NCBI GenBank assembly: GCA_022749755.1 | Contig: CM040442.1 | Span: 10,328,457 to 10,392,456, forward strand | Length of the DNA: 64,000 nucleotides | Source: Azadirachta indica | Taxonomy: Eukaryota; Streptophyta; Magnoliopsida; Sapindales; Meliaceae | Reading direction: 5' to 3' | Part shown: positions 24,240 to 36,642 of the stretch, piece after piece | How the letters are laid out: each line of letters begins with the position of its first letter | How positions within the stretch are numbered: the stretch's first letter is position 1 | The notes under the pieces: model-generated | Databases searched by the model: none | What the model was told of the DNA's origin: nothing | The model's input: the letters and a program-made list of their open reading frames with translations, nothing else | Position numbers and translations under genes: made by a program

Positions 24240-26550
24240 AATTTTCTTAGAGATTGCTTAAAACAAATGGAGTATCATTTATAGAATTGAGTACAAATAT
24301 AAATTCTGTAAATATTTTTTTTATTTATTTAAAAGCATACTTATTTCATGTGTATGTGTATCCAATTAATAAAAATAATAAATTATATAATTTCACTAAA
24401 TGAGTTCATAGGTGTCCAGATTTTTTTTTTTAAATTCTAAATATCAATGATAAATTTAGAATTTATTGAATATTATGAAAAATAAAACTGATTCATGTTA
24501 CGTAAAATAATATTGTCGTACTGTAATATTGGCCTAATATTAAAATTATCGCCTAGCAGTAAGTAAAAAATATTTAAGGATGCTTTTAAGACATCTAAGT
24601 ACATAATAACTTAGATATTTTAGTTTTTTCATAAAAATTGAGTGATCAACTAAAGGTTCAAGGAAGATAAGTACAGGTTTCTCTAAACCTATCCTCTAAA
24701 TATGAGTTTCCTGAATTTCAGTGGAGGTATGTGTTAATTTTCCTAATTAATTGAGAGGAGCTTATGCTTGAATATCTTTTATTATCTATTTAAAAAGACA
24801 GTAAACCAAATGGATTGTACCATATATACTTTTGGGATTTAATATAACATCTAACTTATTAAAATAGTATATTAATTAATTTGTGAAGCATTTATAAGGA
24901 ATCAAACTACTAATTAATTTTTTAAAAATTTTATTAGGATGCGAATATATTAGTAGAATATTGGCAAGGATATAAATAATAGTACATATTAAATAGTAAG
25001 AACATTTAATATTCGCTTTATCTATGTTTCAAAATTATTTGTAGGATCTAGATAAGATGTATAGGTATTGGTACCATATCTTACATATCTATTGACATCT
25101 CTAACTAACATAGAATAAAAAAATTATATTCTGATTTCTCATTTCACCAAATTTAGGGATGAAAATATTAATATCTCATTGGATCTATTTCCCAAAATAT
25201 GAAGTATATTTTATCCACATTTCCATCCTTAATTTTAAGAAAATATTTGCACTCTCCATCTGCATTTTTCTCCAACTTAAGGGCTATATGTCCATTTCTC
25301 TTTTTTCCTAGTCAACATTATGGGAAAAAGTCAACATTATGGAAAAATTTCATAACAGAGCATAAAAATTCTGGAGGTTGTTAAACCATCTCCATCACTT
25401 GACTTAGAATGAAATCACAAATTACAGTGTTTAGTGTTTTTTTTTTTTTTGAAATGACAGAAATTGTCATAAATAATTATAAAATGAATAAGAGTTGAAT
25501 CAAATTTCAACCTTATAAGAAGGTTTAGAAATGTTTGCATTCTTCGGTCTTAATTTATGTTAAAGGTTAAAATATTCAAGCTATATATAAAAATTTTTGT
25601 ACTTGATAGATTTTATTTTATATTTTTTGTCATGTCAATCTAACAACTAAAAAAGAAAATTCAACAACACTTGATTTTTTCTCTTTTCATTTTATTTTTT
25701 CAAAAAGCACATAAAAGAAAAAAAGAAAGAAAGAAGGAAAGAAGACGTATGTTTGATTTGGTGATTTTACCCTTGACTTTTATAGTCTTGGTCTATTGGT
25801 AGATTCAATGTTCAAAAAATTGGGAAGACAAGTAAATATTATTTAAAGAATTAATTAAAAGGTAAATTGAAAGATTTCCTAATTCAACTATATGTTCAAG
25901 AAAATGTACATGGCTGTAAGTCTTTGTCTATTAAAAATAAAATAAAATTTCTATAATTCTTTTGACTGATGAGAAGATATAGTTTTTTTAGAAAATATAA
26001 CTGATAAGAGTCGATTCATTAAAAATCAAATTCCAAGTCTAGAATAAACTATTAATTCTTCATAATATACCTTAACAATTAAACAATTGAACAATTCATT
26101 CTCTTCTAAAAAATAAATTATATATACTTTAAAATATACTTTTAATTGGTTTCGTTGAACTAAATTTAATGAAATGTCTCCTTTTGTATTATCATTTTGT
26201 TGACTTTAAAGATGTCAAGAAAAAAGAATGTGCCTGAACAATTACTCAATATCATTCTACAGGCCAGTTCACGGATTCTCACCTCTAAATCATATCAATA
26301 TTCTAAATACCTGTTAATTAAGTACAAGTTATTCAGATAATTTATGGGAAAATTAGGTACTTTTTTTTCCTTACTACAAACATAACATCTAAAATGATAG
26401 ATGAATAATATTGCAAGGCAATGCTGAAAATGAACAATTAAATTGTTGATAATTGCACAAACAAAAAGAATAATCATATAAAATTTTCTTTATCTTGACA
26501 TGTTAAAATTTATAACAAAAACTGTAACATAAAATATCGGGTTTAAGACA
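24240..26550. other. intergenic, contains a copied segment
   Basis: No gene. The part from about 24740 to 25150 is a direct copy of about 50975-51390. Near 25312-25350 an 18-base phrase (gtcaacattatgg) is doubled. The short ORF at 25199-25384 shows no domain. Confidence 0.5.
24740..25150. repeat. dispersed duplication (pair at 50975-51390)
   Basis: Shared phrases in order: agacagtaaa, ttaaaatagtatattaatta, ctaattaattttttaaaaat, atatattagtagaatat, ttgcaaggat-like, accatatc and ttatattctgatttctcatt. Both copies are on the plus strand and non-coding. The copy at 51 kb lies directly 3' of the NLR pseudogene. Confidence 0.75.
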
Positions 26551-26551
26551 T

Positions 26552-26558
26552 TATAAAG
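26552..26558 (+). promoter_or_regulatory. TATA box of the G-lectin kinase
   Basis: TATAAAG lies 131 bases before the preferred ATG at 26683, a normal distance for a plant TATA box with a leader of about 100 bases. Confidence 0.4.
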
Positions 26559-26682
26559 AGTATTTTCTCATATTAAAATATTGTAGTTTTTGAGTAGTAA
26601 TATCTGTATACATGCATACGTAGAGTGAACACATCTTTCTTTTATTAAAGCACTAAGAAACATTGTGTGCATGCATTTACCA

Positions 26683-29082
26683 ATGGCTACCTCATCAATC
26701 CTTTTTCTTCTTCTAGCTCTCTTGCAAACTTGGACTCCATCTTCAGCAGCATTATTCGATGTCCTTGAAAGAGAAGCCTCCCTCTCTGAGAAAACAAATG
26801 ACACTTTGATATCTCCCAATGGTGTTTTCTCTGCAGGATTTTTGAGTGTGGGTGACAACGCTTTTGGCTTTGGCATATGGTACACAAACATACTGCCAAA
26901 TTCTCACACCGTAGTTTGGATGGTGAATCGAGACGAACCAGTGGGGAAAAAATCAAAGCTTTCACTATTAAAGAATGGAAATCTCGTCCTCAAAGATGCA
27001 GGTCGAAGAGTTCTCTGGTCCACGAAAACAACCGTAGCTTCACATTCATCTGTGACTCTACAGCTTCTCAACACTGGCAATCTTATTCTAAGTTCTTCGG
27101 ATGGTGTTAATTGTTTGTGGGAAAGCTTTGATTCACCTACAGATACTTTACTTCCCCAACAACTGCTTACAAAAGACACCTACCTTATCTCGTCAAGAAG
27201 CCAAAGCAATTATTCTTCTGGTAACTATAAGCTTTTCTTTGACGACGATAATGTCCTCCGTCTTTTATTCAAGACTCCAAATATAACCAGCATTTACTGG
27301 CCGCCAATTTGGCTCTTACCAATTGAAGATGGAAGGTATAGGTACAACAGCAATAGAACTGCAGTACTTGATCAATTTGGTTATTTTATTTCCTCTGATG
27401 GTCTCGAATTCTCATCAACCGATTTTGGAGAAGGGCCACTCAGACGATTGACGCTGGATTCTGATGGCAATCTGCGGTTGTACAGCTTTGAAAAGAAAAT
27501 AAAGAAATGGGTTATTTCATGGCAAGCCATTTCTAAAGCGTGCATGGTTCACGGTGTCTGTGGACCTAACGGAGTGTGTGCATATGGTCATGGCGTAGGC
27601 AGAAGATGCGTTTGCTTAACTGGATACAAAGTGAAGAATGAATCGGACTGGTCTAGCGGATGTGAACCGGAATTCAATTTTTCCTGCAACCACGCCGACT
27701 TTGGTTTCCTCAAGTTCACTCATGTTGAATTCTATGGCTACGATACAGATGCAATTCCAAACCTTACTGTGCAAGAATGTAAAGAGAAATGCCTTAATAT
27801 CTGTAGCTGCATAGGTTTCCAGTATAGATTTCACAAACAAGTAAATGCCAATATATGTTACCCAAAGATTCGACTTATGAACGGACAACATACGCCTAAT
27901 TACAGTGGAGATATTTATTTGAAGCTACCCAAAACTAGTCGCTTCTTTAACAAAACAACTATCAAGGAGATGCGATTAAATTGCTCGTGCAACATCAGTC
28001 AGTCTTTAGAAAAACATTACGAAAAATTCCATTTAAATGGGAAATTGAAGTTTTTGCTTTGGTTCGCCTCAGCAGTAGGTGCTATAGAGATGACATGTAT
28101 TTTTTTGGTGTGGTTTTTCTTGTTTATGGCTAATCAAGACACGAAAGCAGCGGAGCAAGAATACCTACCTGTTGCTAGAGGATTTAAAAAATTCACCTAC
28201 GGCGAGCTGAAAAAGGCTACGAATGGTTTTACTGAAGAAATTGGACGAGGAGCGGGTAGTATTGTGTATAGAGCTCTACTATTTGACAATCGTGTTGCAG
28301 CTGTCAAGCGGCTTAAGGAAGCGAAACAAGGGGAAGCTGAGTTCCTCACAGAAGTACAGACAATTGAGAAGCTTAATCACATGAATCTGATAGAGATGTG
28401 GGGATATTGTGCAGAAGGAAAGCACAGGCTTTTGGTTTATGAGTACATGGCGCGTGGATCGTTAGCAGATAACCTCCATTTAAATTCAATAAGCTGGGAT
28501 AAGAGGTTTGAAATAGCTGTTGGCACTGCAAAAGGATTGGCTTATTTGCATGATGAATGCTTGGAGTGGGTTCTGCATTGTGACATCAAGCCACAAAACA
28601 TCCTCTTGGATTCTAATTACCAACCAAAAGTGGCAGATTTTGGGTTATCTAAGCTGCGAAGTAGGGGTGGCCTAAATGATTCGAGCTTTTCTAAAATAAG
28701 AGGAACAAGAGGTTATATGGCTCCTGAGTGGGTTTATAATCTGCCCATTACCTCAAAAGTGGATGTTTATAGCTACGGCATTGTTCTGTTAGAGATGGTA
28801 ACTGGAAAGAGCCCAACAGCTGCTTTCCAAACTTATGGAAATGAAGGGATGAAGGAGCATGGAACCTTGGCAACATGGGTGAGGGAGAAGAAAAACGTAG
28901 CTGCATCAAACGAGGCATGGATTGAAGAAATTGTGGACCCTACGATTGCCGGAAACTATGATGTAAATAAGATGGAAATCATGGTTCAGGTGGCCTTGCA
29001 ATGTGTGGAAGAAGACAGGGCTGCCAGACCTAGCGCGAGCAAAGTTGTGGAAATGCTGTTGTCTTCTGAGGATGATGATTAA
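26683..29082 (+). CDS. G-type lectin S-receptor-like kinase, ZmPK1-like
   Basis: Single-exon membrane receptor kinase of the S-domain family. The preferred start is MATSSILF at 26683 (799 residues): it gives a clean signal peptide (about 1-22) and G at +4. An in-frame ATG at 26665 would add six residues. Domains: B-type lectin (about 35-150), S-locus glycoprotein region, an EGF-like cysteine cluster (VCGPNGVCAYG), a PAN/apple domain (about 334-415, CKEKCLNICSCIGFQY) and a membrane span (about 457-482). The kinase (about 515-790) has VAAVKRL, HCDIKPQN, DFG and MAPEW. The HRD arginine is cysteine (HCD), so it is a non-RD kinase, typical of immune receptors. The glycine loop reads GRGAGSIV, with serine at the third conserved glycine. 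No internal stop; it looks functional. Direct copies of a 1.4-1.6 kb block flank it. Confidence 0.92.
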   Translation: MATSSILFLLLALLQTWTPSSAALFDVLEREASLSEKTNDTLISPNGVFSAGFLSVGDNAFGFGIWYTNILPNSHTVVWMVNRDEPVGKKSKLSLLKNGNLVLKDAGRRVLWSTKTTVASHSSVTLQLLNTGNLILSSSDGVNCLWESFDSPTDTLLPQQLLTKDTYLISSRSQSNYSSGNYKLFFDDDNVLRLLFKTPNITSIYWPPIWLLPIEDGRYRYNSNRTAVLDQFGYFISSDGLEFSSTDFGEGPLRRLTLDSDGNLRLYSFEKKIKKWVISWQAISKACMVHGVCGPNGVCAYGHGVGRRCVCLTGYKVKNESDWSSGCEPEFNFSCNHADFGFLKFTHVEFYGYDTDAIPNLTVQECKEKCLNICSCIGFQYRFHKQVNANICYPKIRLMNGQHTPNYSGDIYLKLPKTSRFFNKTTIKEMRLNCSCNISQSLEKHYEKFHLNGKLKFLLWFASAVGAIEMTCIFLVWFFLFMANQDTKAAEQEYLPVARGFKKFTYGELKKATNGFTEEIGRGAGSIVYRALLFDNRVAAVKRLKEAKQGEAEFLTEVQTIEKLNHMNLIEMWGYCAEGKHRLLVYEYMARGSLADNLHLNSISWDKRFEIAVGTAKGLAYLHDECLEWVLHCDIKPQNILLDSNYQPKVADFGLSKLRSRGGLNDSSFSKIRGTRGYMAPEWVYNLPITSKVDVYSYGIVLLEMVTGKSPTAAFQTYGNEGMKEHGTLATWVREKKNVAASNEAWIEEIVDPTIAGNYDVNKMEIMVQVALQCVEEDRAARPSASKVVEMLLSSEDDD

Positions 29083-29940
29083 TCACCACGTGCCTAAAAG
29101 TTTCTCTAGCTTCCTATTCTCTCACATATTGCATCTAAATTAAATTCAGTTTGTAGTGAGGAAGCGACATGCACGCTCAAGCAATAATGAAACTTAATAT
29201 CGTGCTCTGTTTTAGTCTAAGCTAGAATTGTTGAAGTTGTTACGAGTTGCAATCTTTAGTGTCGCTACTGTGGTTGTGTTGTGTTACAGTATTATGTTAT
29301 ATTAAAATAATAATTGTCAATCCATCTTTGAGATATATAAATGTCAAATATTTCAAATTAAAACATCTTATATATAATTGCTAGCTTTAAAAAAATTTCG
29401 ATTGTTTTCATAATTGTTTGTACAACTTGAATAGATAGAGGAGATGAATGTAAAATTTACTTGATTTTCGATGGAATTATTCACTCAAATTTTGGTGTTA
29501 AGTTACGTACTCGCATTAATTTGTTTCAACAAGTGTAAAAGTACTCACCCACATTAGAATTCAAATCATTTGGCAACTAATTTGAAATATCCTTCTTTCT
29601 AGCTCTAGATGATCTTCTGCCTTACAGCATGAAATTAAACCCAATTTCTTCTTTGTTTGAATGCTCGCAGAAATAATATGAGTGGCTAAGCCGCTGTACC
29701 CAATTTATAATCATCAAAGTGACTGAACTGGTTGTTGTACTGTCAATTTTTTCAAATGTTGTCTTTAAGTGGCGTTAGATGGCATGGTAATTGATACCAT
29801 CGTTATCAAGGAAGAAGGCCAAGGACAAGATGACTAGACTTGAAAAAACTCAAGTCCACTTTGATTTAGGTGTGCAACTTGGCAGGAATACGATTAAACT
29901 CTTATAAAACTCACCTCTAATATCAAATCTCCTATATAAT
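29083..29940. other. 3' flank and intergenic DNA
   Basis: Likely 3' untranslated region (aataatgaaac near 29182 and attaaaataataattg near 29300 are possible polyadenylation signals), then ordinary AT-rich DNA. No further gene is visible. Confidence 0.45.
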
Positions 29941-30032
29941 TTAAATATATAAAATTTTGTCCATTCAATTTTATTAATGTCATATATTAATAAATTCTTA
30001 AAAATAAAAGAAAAAGATAAAGCAAACAAAGT

Positions 30033-30555
30033 ATTGGACTTGGGTTAGACCCAACGGGATGTCATGATGGGTTGACTCCGTTGGCATAGAAACTTAATTT
30101 AGTTAATAGATTAATATTTATTTATGTAATAAATATTATTATATTTATCTAAATAATTAATTAATTATTTAGGATAATTATTATTTATTGTAGATAAATA
30201 GAGAGTTAAAAAATATATCTTAAGTGATAAAATATTTATCTTTAAATAAAAGATAAAGTTTAAGTTTATATTAGGATTAAAATTATGCAATTCTAATCCT
30301 ATTCCTAATCAAAGAAAATTTTTCTCATCTCACTAACACTATAAATGGAGTACTTATTCGTGCTATTCAATAGCCTTAAGCAATTCAAAATTTAGATATA
30401 CACAAAGCAGAGAGTGAGTAATATTAAAGTAAATTCTTACGTTGTGAAGTGAGTAAATTTTTTTATATATAATTTTTTATTACCCTAAAATGGCAGAATA
30501 ACTTATTAAAATATTTAAAGAAAAAAGTTATGCTTTCACATTTCATTTTTTCCTA
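30033..30555 (+). mobile_element. copia-like LTR, family R1, copy 3
   Basis: Same family as 13749 and 21853 (ttggacttgggttagaccca, gtaataaatattattatatt, aattcaaaatttagatatac). It lies at the same place in the duplicated block as copy 2, so it was carried by the duplication. Confidence 0.5.
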
Positions 30556-31075
30556 CACAAGGAAATCAATGCGAACAATCATAAATTTATTGTGAAAGAA
30601 GTCAAAAGTTTAAAAGCAGATGCAAACATATATGTTCATAGTCATTAATTTGTGGCAGAAAAAAGTCAAAAGGTTATCTTTAAGAAGATATATAAATACA
30701 GGTAAGTCACGAATTTACACAAAACAATTTCTAAGATTATCAGTCATTGGTTAATAATTATAATTAATGTAAATTATTTATTTAGTTATCAAATAACAAG
30801 AGTATTTAAAATATCTTGTTAAAATGACTTTAACAATTAAGAAAGAATATATGTCATCAATGCAATCATTTCAAAAGAAACATAATGCATTTGCAAATAT
30901 TGTAGGACCTATAAATAGTAATGAAATTTGTATTCAAAAGTTTTTCTCCACAGCAAATTATAGGTTTGACGTCTGTGATTTGTGTTCCTTTGGCACTTTC
31001 CATGTTTCCAAGATTCCTCGACGAATTTGGTGACACAATTGATTTATATCTTGACTTTCAACATTGTGTCGGTGC
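30556..31075 (-). repeat. orphan RLP 5' leader-like segment, second copy
   Basis: Matches 22376-22745 and, more distantly, 47830-48400: ggaaatcaatgcgaacaatc, tcatagtcattaatttg, cacgaatttacacaaaacaa, aagattcctcgacgaatttg. The two small plus-strand ORFs at 30824-31112 are products of this non-coding repeat. Confidence 0.6.
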
Positions 31076-31639
31076 CTATTTTATTTTCATTTATTTATTT
31101 ATTAAATGTTGAATATAACTAAAAGTTTTTAATAATTATATTTAAATAAAATTAAGTTAAAAATTTTAACATAATACTTTCATAGTATTAATTAGTAATT
31201 TTAAATGCACTCTAAATAAATAAATTAATTAAATAATTTACTATTGGTTATAAATATTAGCTCAAATTGTAAGTAAAAAAGACATAAGGATGCAAATGAT
31301 ATTTGATTATAACTCATACCATAATTGCTTTTGATTTCTTTTCTTAAATAATTCTCTGAATTCAATTGCTAAATACAATTGAAAGATCCTTAATTCAATT
31401 TAGGCATGATAAATTCAATACAATGTTGTACATATATATTACCAATTTGCGAGTAAGAAACCCAATAATATCAATATATAATAAATTCAATAAACGTATA
31501 AGAAGTTTAAGGTGTTATATCCATTTCATTTATAACACCCCCCTTGAATTAAACCATTTTCATTAGGATAGATTTTGTACTAAGTAAATATTGCAAACAA
31601 ATCGCTTTTGTTTCAAATAGTCGGTGAGGGATTCAACAA

Positions 31640-32800
31640 TAATGCTAAAATTTTTTACAAATCATCAATAAAATATTGCAAGTTGATGAAAGCTTCAAAC
31701 TTTAGAAATTGACTTTCATGTGGACCATTCATGAATAGCTTTCGCTTTTTTTTAATCTACTTTAATTCCCTTAGAACTTACAGCAAAGCCTAAGATGATC
31801 AGACTATTAGTCATAAAACTGCATTTCTTAAAGTGTGCATACAACTTGGTCTTTTGAAGTACTTTAAAAACTTCTGCTAAGTGCTGTAGATTGTTTTCCT
31901 TAATTTGACTATAAATCAAAATGTCATCGAAATAAACAACAACAACAAATTTCCCCATGAAAGGTTGGAATACCCAATTCATTAGTTTTCTGAAAGTACT
32001 TGGTGCATTAGATAAACCAAATGGCATGACTAGCCATTCATATAATCCTTCATATGTCTTCAAGGTAGTCTTCCATTCATCATGGGGCGAATATGAATTT
32101 GATGATATCTACTTTATAAGTTGATCCCGGAAAACAATTTTGATCCTCCCAATCTATCAAGCATGTCATCTAGTGGAGGAACAATAAATCAATATCATAC
32201 CATAATCTTGTTAGCTTGATTATCAACACATATTCTCTAGCTTTAATCTTTCTTCAAGGTCAGACATGTAGGTACAACAAGGCTCAAACTCTCTTTAACT
32301 AAGCTTATCATGAAGAGATCTTTTACTTGTTCTTTCATAATCTTGTATTCTTTAGAAGTCATGTATGGTAAGCTTGCTTATAGAACAAGATCAATGTGGT
32401 GTTCAATATTCCTTAAAGGTGGTAGCTCAGCTAGTAACTCATCAGGAATAATATTCTTCAACTCTGATAGTAGATGTAGAACTTGTTTTGGTACACCATG
32501 TGAATTAGAACTTGTTTGGGCAATAAAATGAATTTATTTCTCTCCTTTGAGCATGTTGGATTGTTCGATTGTCTCATCAGGGCAAGAATTATCTTCAAAT
32601 TGTCTTTGCAAAAACTATATGCTTTGGTTATACCATTATGCACTATATTCAAGTTGAACTACCACGACATCCAGGTAACATGTGAAATGCATCTATATCA
32701 ACAACATCACATATTACCGCATCTTTATATTTGTTGATGGAGAAAGGAATTCAACATTGCTTTTGTAATCTTCATTTTGTCAACATCTTTGATCTAACGA
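31640..32800 (-). mobile_element. chromovirus (Ty3/gypsy) protease-RT relic
   Basis: Minus-strand order. First the end of the protease region (YKDAVICDVVDIDAFHMLPG at about 32730-32670, then IVHNGITKAYSF). Next comes the RT N-terminus ([73 protein letters not shown]). Last is the open 103-residue frame 32063-31752 with [20 protein letters not shown] and the catalytic YFDD. Stops and frame changes between pieces show it is dead. The wording fits chromovirus RT rather than a pararetrovirus. Confidence 0.85.
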
Positions 32801-32829
32801 ATTTTGTGAAGAGTACTTAGAATGGGTGC

Positions 32830-33640
32830 AAATTTTAGTGCTATGATTTTTACCGTCCAAAATTCTAAAAATTTCAACTTTTTTGTTTTTAATGGCCAAC
32901 AATGGCTTATTTTTAATGTCACTATAAACACTCATTTGGAATAAGTTTTATACACTTGAAAAATTTTATTACATATTTAAGAAGTGCAATACAAAGGTTT
33001 TGAATTTATTTTTGCAAATCATACATCTAATTTTATTGCACACCTTTAACTTTCATTTGTATTATTCTTTGAAAAGTGTGTTTATAGTTTCCTACATTAA
33101 ATTCCTTTATCGAGGTTATATTCTTTGTAATTCTTTTTTGTGAGTGTGAAGAAAACACTATTAGGTTGTAAGGTATAACTGACACCCAAAAGTCACTTAC
33201 TTGTAATAGTAAGAGAAATACTCATGAAGACGTCTTGGTGTAATGTCTAAGTGTCATACTTTAAGTTCACTTGGAGTTGAAATATTGGTTGCCTTTAATT
33301 TTGAAGGCACTGGTAGTGAAATTCTTAAGCTTGCAACTTGAAAAAGTGGATGTAGGCTAGAGATTTATCGACCACATAAAACTTTAGTGTGCTTATTATT
33401 GTTATGCACATTGATCACACACATTAGAAACTTAATTTTTTTTATTCATATATTGGGAATTAGAATTGTGTGTTGAATTTGGTATATTACATTTTTAATT
33501 GCTTGGAATTGATTATTAGGTTACATATAAGTTATATTTTTGAGAACCTGATTCACTCTGCTCTTGGGTTGTCTAGATGTAATTTTACAATACGACACAT
33601 GTAAACGCTTGCCCTTAAGTGAGAGCCAATTTGGCGGTGC
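32830..33640 (+). mobile_element. LTR-like debris
   Basis: No coding sequence. Two phrases typical of plant copia LTR ends occur: aaaaagtggatgtaggctag with cgaccacataaaact (about 33343-33380), and gagaacctgattcactctgc with tcttgggttg (about 33542-33570). The rest is unplaced. Orientation and ends are uncertain. Confidence 0.35.
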
Positions 33641-34014
33641 CACACGGGTCACTCTGCCAGGATTATGGCAAGTGTTGTCAAAGTAAGAATGAGAATTTTC
33701 ACAAAATCTTGCTACGTTTCTATCTCTTGTGGCAAAACATCAAAAGGCAAAAATAACAGCTCGTTTGGTTGGGCGAGCTGTCAATGGGGTGGATACGACA
33801 AGAAGGTAGAGAGGACCAAGTTACCTAGACTAAAGGCATCAAAGTATAATAATTGCACGGGACTGACCTCAGTAGAGACTAGAACAATACAAGAAAAAAG
33901 TACTTAAGGATGTTTGTCAAACCTAACTACCGACTTAAGTTTTCAATATCCAAGCTTAGAAAAAGAAAAAAACCTCTTCAACACCCATATTATTCACATA
34001 ACAAGACAAAAAGG

Positions 34015-34450
34015 ATGTCATTTATTCTCAAGATGATGCAATTATGGTTAGCATTAATGTAGCTAGATTCAACATGAGTAGAATCTTCATAGATCTATAA
34101 AGCTCTGTCAACATTTTGTTTAATAAGACCCTGGATGAATTGGGATTCGACAACTAAAGCTGGAGCCTATTAACACGCCCTTCTATGGTTAAAAAATGGT
34201 TAGGTTATACCATTAGGGAGAGTTAAGGTTCCTATAATGATAGGTATAAGGCCATGGGTGAATACGTAAATGGTAAACTTTTTGGTAGTCGATTACCAAA
34301 TCTCGTGTAAGGTTCTAATAGAAAGACCATTCTTAAAGTGCTCGCAGATAGTAGAGTTAATTCATTATCAGAAAATGAAGTTCAAAACTAACCACAAAAT
34401 TGGGGTAATATGGAAAGATTAGAGGGAAGCACATATTTACTATGCGACAT
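34015..34450 (+). pseudogene. Tat-type aspartic protease remnant
   Basis: Pieces read HNDAIMVSINVARFNMSRIF, then SSVNILFNKTLDELGF. The DNGSS-type active site is damaged, since a stop lies where the catalytic Asp-Asn-Gly would be. Later pieces (VNSLSENEV, LEGSTYLLCDIG) align with the downstream linker. Several in-frame stops. Confidence 0.55.
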
Positions 34451-34789
34451 TGGCTAGAAAGACATTCTACATATCGATTGGAGAATTAGAAACATATAAT
34501 AACAAAAATCCAAGAAACTGAATGATAGAGGTGGGAGGAACTGTAAAACTAGATGTATACGAATCAACACTAACCTTACCTGAGGACCAGAAAAGACAGG
34601 TACCAGAGGTAGAAAGGCAAAAAAAAAAATAGAAGAGGTATGTGAAGTAATCCCAATTGCAGCCAAAGATCCAACAAAGATAATAACAATTAGGATCCAA
34701 TTGAGCTTAGATAATAAAGAAAACTTGGCCACCTTTCTTCGAAACAATGCTGATGTGTTCGTTGGTCTTTGTGACGATATGCCAAGGAT

Positions 34790-36060
34790 AGGCCTTAAAT
34801 TTATATACCGTTGTCTTTTTATGGATCGAAATACCTGACTTGTTAGATAGAAAAGACGCATCTTCAATCAAGAAAGATAAAACGCAATATATGAAGAAAT
34901 AGATAAGCTATTGAAAGCCAATTTCATCAGAAAGACAACCTACCAATATTAGATCTCTAACATGGTAATGGTGAAGAAAGCAAATGAGAAGTGGTAACTG
35001 TGCATAGACTTTACTAATCTAAATAAGGCTTGTCTTAAGGACAGCTTCCCATTACTAAAGATAAATCAATTAGTAGATACCACTACTAAGCATAGTGCTT
35101 TAAGCTTTATGGATGCATTCTCAAGGTACAACCAAATTATACTACATGAAATAGATAAGGAGAAGACAGTCTTATACTCTGATCAAGGTCTTACTGCTAC
35201 AAGATTATGCCTTTTGAGTTGAAGAACATGGAACCACATATCAAAGATTAGTCAATAAGGTATTCAAATATTTGATCAGCAAGACGATGGAACCATATGT
35301 GGACGATATGATAAATAAATCATCTAACATCTCAAATCACATCTATCATTTGACACAAACATTTGAGTAGCTAAACAAGTATCAAATGAAGCTTAACCTT
35401 GAAAAGCATTTTTTTAAAGTCAGCTTGAGAAAATTTTTGGGCTATATGGTCTGTGAAAGGGGTATTGAATATACCCTTGAAAGATTGAAGCTATAGTCAA
35501 TTTGAAGTCGCCAAGAAATTTGATAAAGGAACTACAAAGTTTGATGGGAAAATTAGTAGTTCTTATTAGATTCATATCAAGGTCTACTGACAGGTGCCAT
35601 GAATTTTTCAAGGTAATATAGTAAGGGAAAAATATAGTATAGGATGAGAAGTGTGAGAAGGCATTTCGAGAAATCAAGAGTTAACAAAAATGTTGGTTAC
35701 TTTAAGGGAAGGGGATGAACTATTCTTATACTTGCCTATGTTAGATTGTGTTGTCAACATCGTGATTACACAAGAAATCGACAAGGGAATTTTCCACCCC
35801 ATTTACTATGCCAACAAAGCATAAGATTTAGAACCTCAATATAGCATACCTGAAAAATAGGCACTAGCTTTGGTGATAGTAGTAAGAAAGCTATGCCTCA
35901 ACTTCTTAGCCTACAAAGTTATTGTGTTGACCAACTAGCCATTATGACAACTTTTACATTGACCAGATATATAAGAGAGATTGGTAAAATAGGCCATAGA
36001 GCTAAGTGAGTTCGACCTTGTGTATAAACCTCAAATTACTATCCAGGTTCAGGCCTTAGG
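34790..36060 (+). pseudogene. Tat-type reverse transcriptase and RNase H remnant
   Basis: Readable RT blocks: EEIDKLLKANFIRKT, VMVKKANEKW then LCIDFTNLNKACLKDSFPLL, SFMDAFSRYNQIILHEIDKE and the catalytic YVDD at 35296-35307 in MEPYVDDMINKSS. After frame breaks come NLKSPRNLIKELQSLMGKLV and FISRSTDRCHEFFKV. The RNase H part includes CVVNIVITQEIDKGIF, HPIYYANKA, ALALVIVVRKLCLNFLAYKV and AIELSEFDLVYKPQI. At least five stops or frame changes separate them. Confidence 0.8.
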
Positions 36061-36642
36061 AGAACATAAAGACACGACTAACCAAGACCACCCACAAAGT
36101 TTGAAACAAGCAGAGAATTATATCCCAATACACACACAAACCAAGGTAAGATCATTAAATGCATAGTCAAATCAGTCAGCTTCATGTTTAATGCAATACG
36201 GAAGCACCTAAAGCGTCCCAATTGTAACCCAAACCGCTAGCAACATCGAGCTAGCAGAAAAAAGGAAAGTTGGCAATACAAATCATAAAGCCGTCAGTGG
36301 CATGTACGCAAATTTTTTCCCGAGACAAGGCTCTCACGAACCTCGCCGCCAACTTTGAAGTATCTGATATAATGATATAAGCAGCCCGAGTAAGCACACA
36401 ATCAAAGGAAAGGGAATTTAAGTGAAGGAAACCACACCAAACAAACAGAGAGCTGCAGAGTTGCTCACAACATAAACAAGGCAGATAAGAAGACGGTTGA
36501 ACTTGTGCTCAAATTTTGCGTAAACAGCATGCTGTTATGCAAAAATATTCCCACAAAAGAAATCAAACAAATGATGAAATACCAGGAGATAATGAACAAA
36601 AAGAGTTATAATCCTCCGAAACACCAGTGAGCTAAGCTATAA

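Larger units (their letters stand above)
29945..31580. repeat. duplicated block, copy 2 (pair at 21771-23150)
   Basis: Direct copy of the block upstream of the G-lectin kinase: the flank gtccattcaattttattaat at about 29960, R1 LTR, RLP-leader-like segment and copia LTR start (ttatatccatttcatttata, about 31516). It then breaks into chromovirus sequence instead of copia pol. Confidence 0.7.

Noticed and set aside
26568..27286. Several ORFs overlapping the start of the G-lectin kinase
   Set aside because: They are out-of-frame or antisense shadows of a clearly coding frame.
31752..32063. Endogenous pararetrovirus reverse transcriptase
   Set aside because: The flanking words ([36 protein letters not shown]) and the protease segment fit chromovirus gypsy elements. 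No movement-protein or coat-protein sequence is seen.
34454..34867. Minus-strand 137-residue ORF with hydrophobic stretches
   Set aside because: It is antisense to the Tat-type protease/RT linker and has no recognisable domain.
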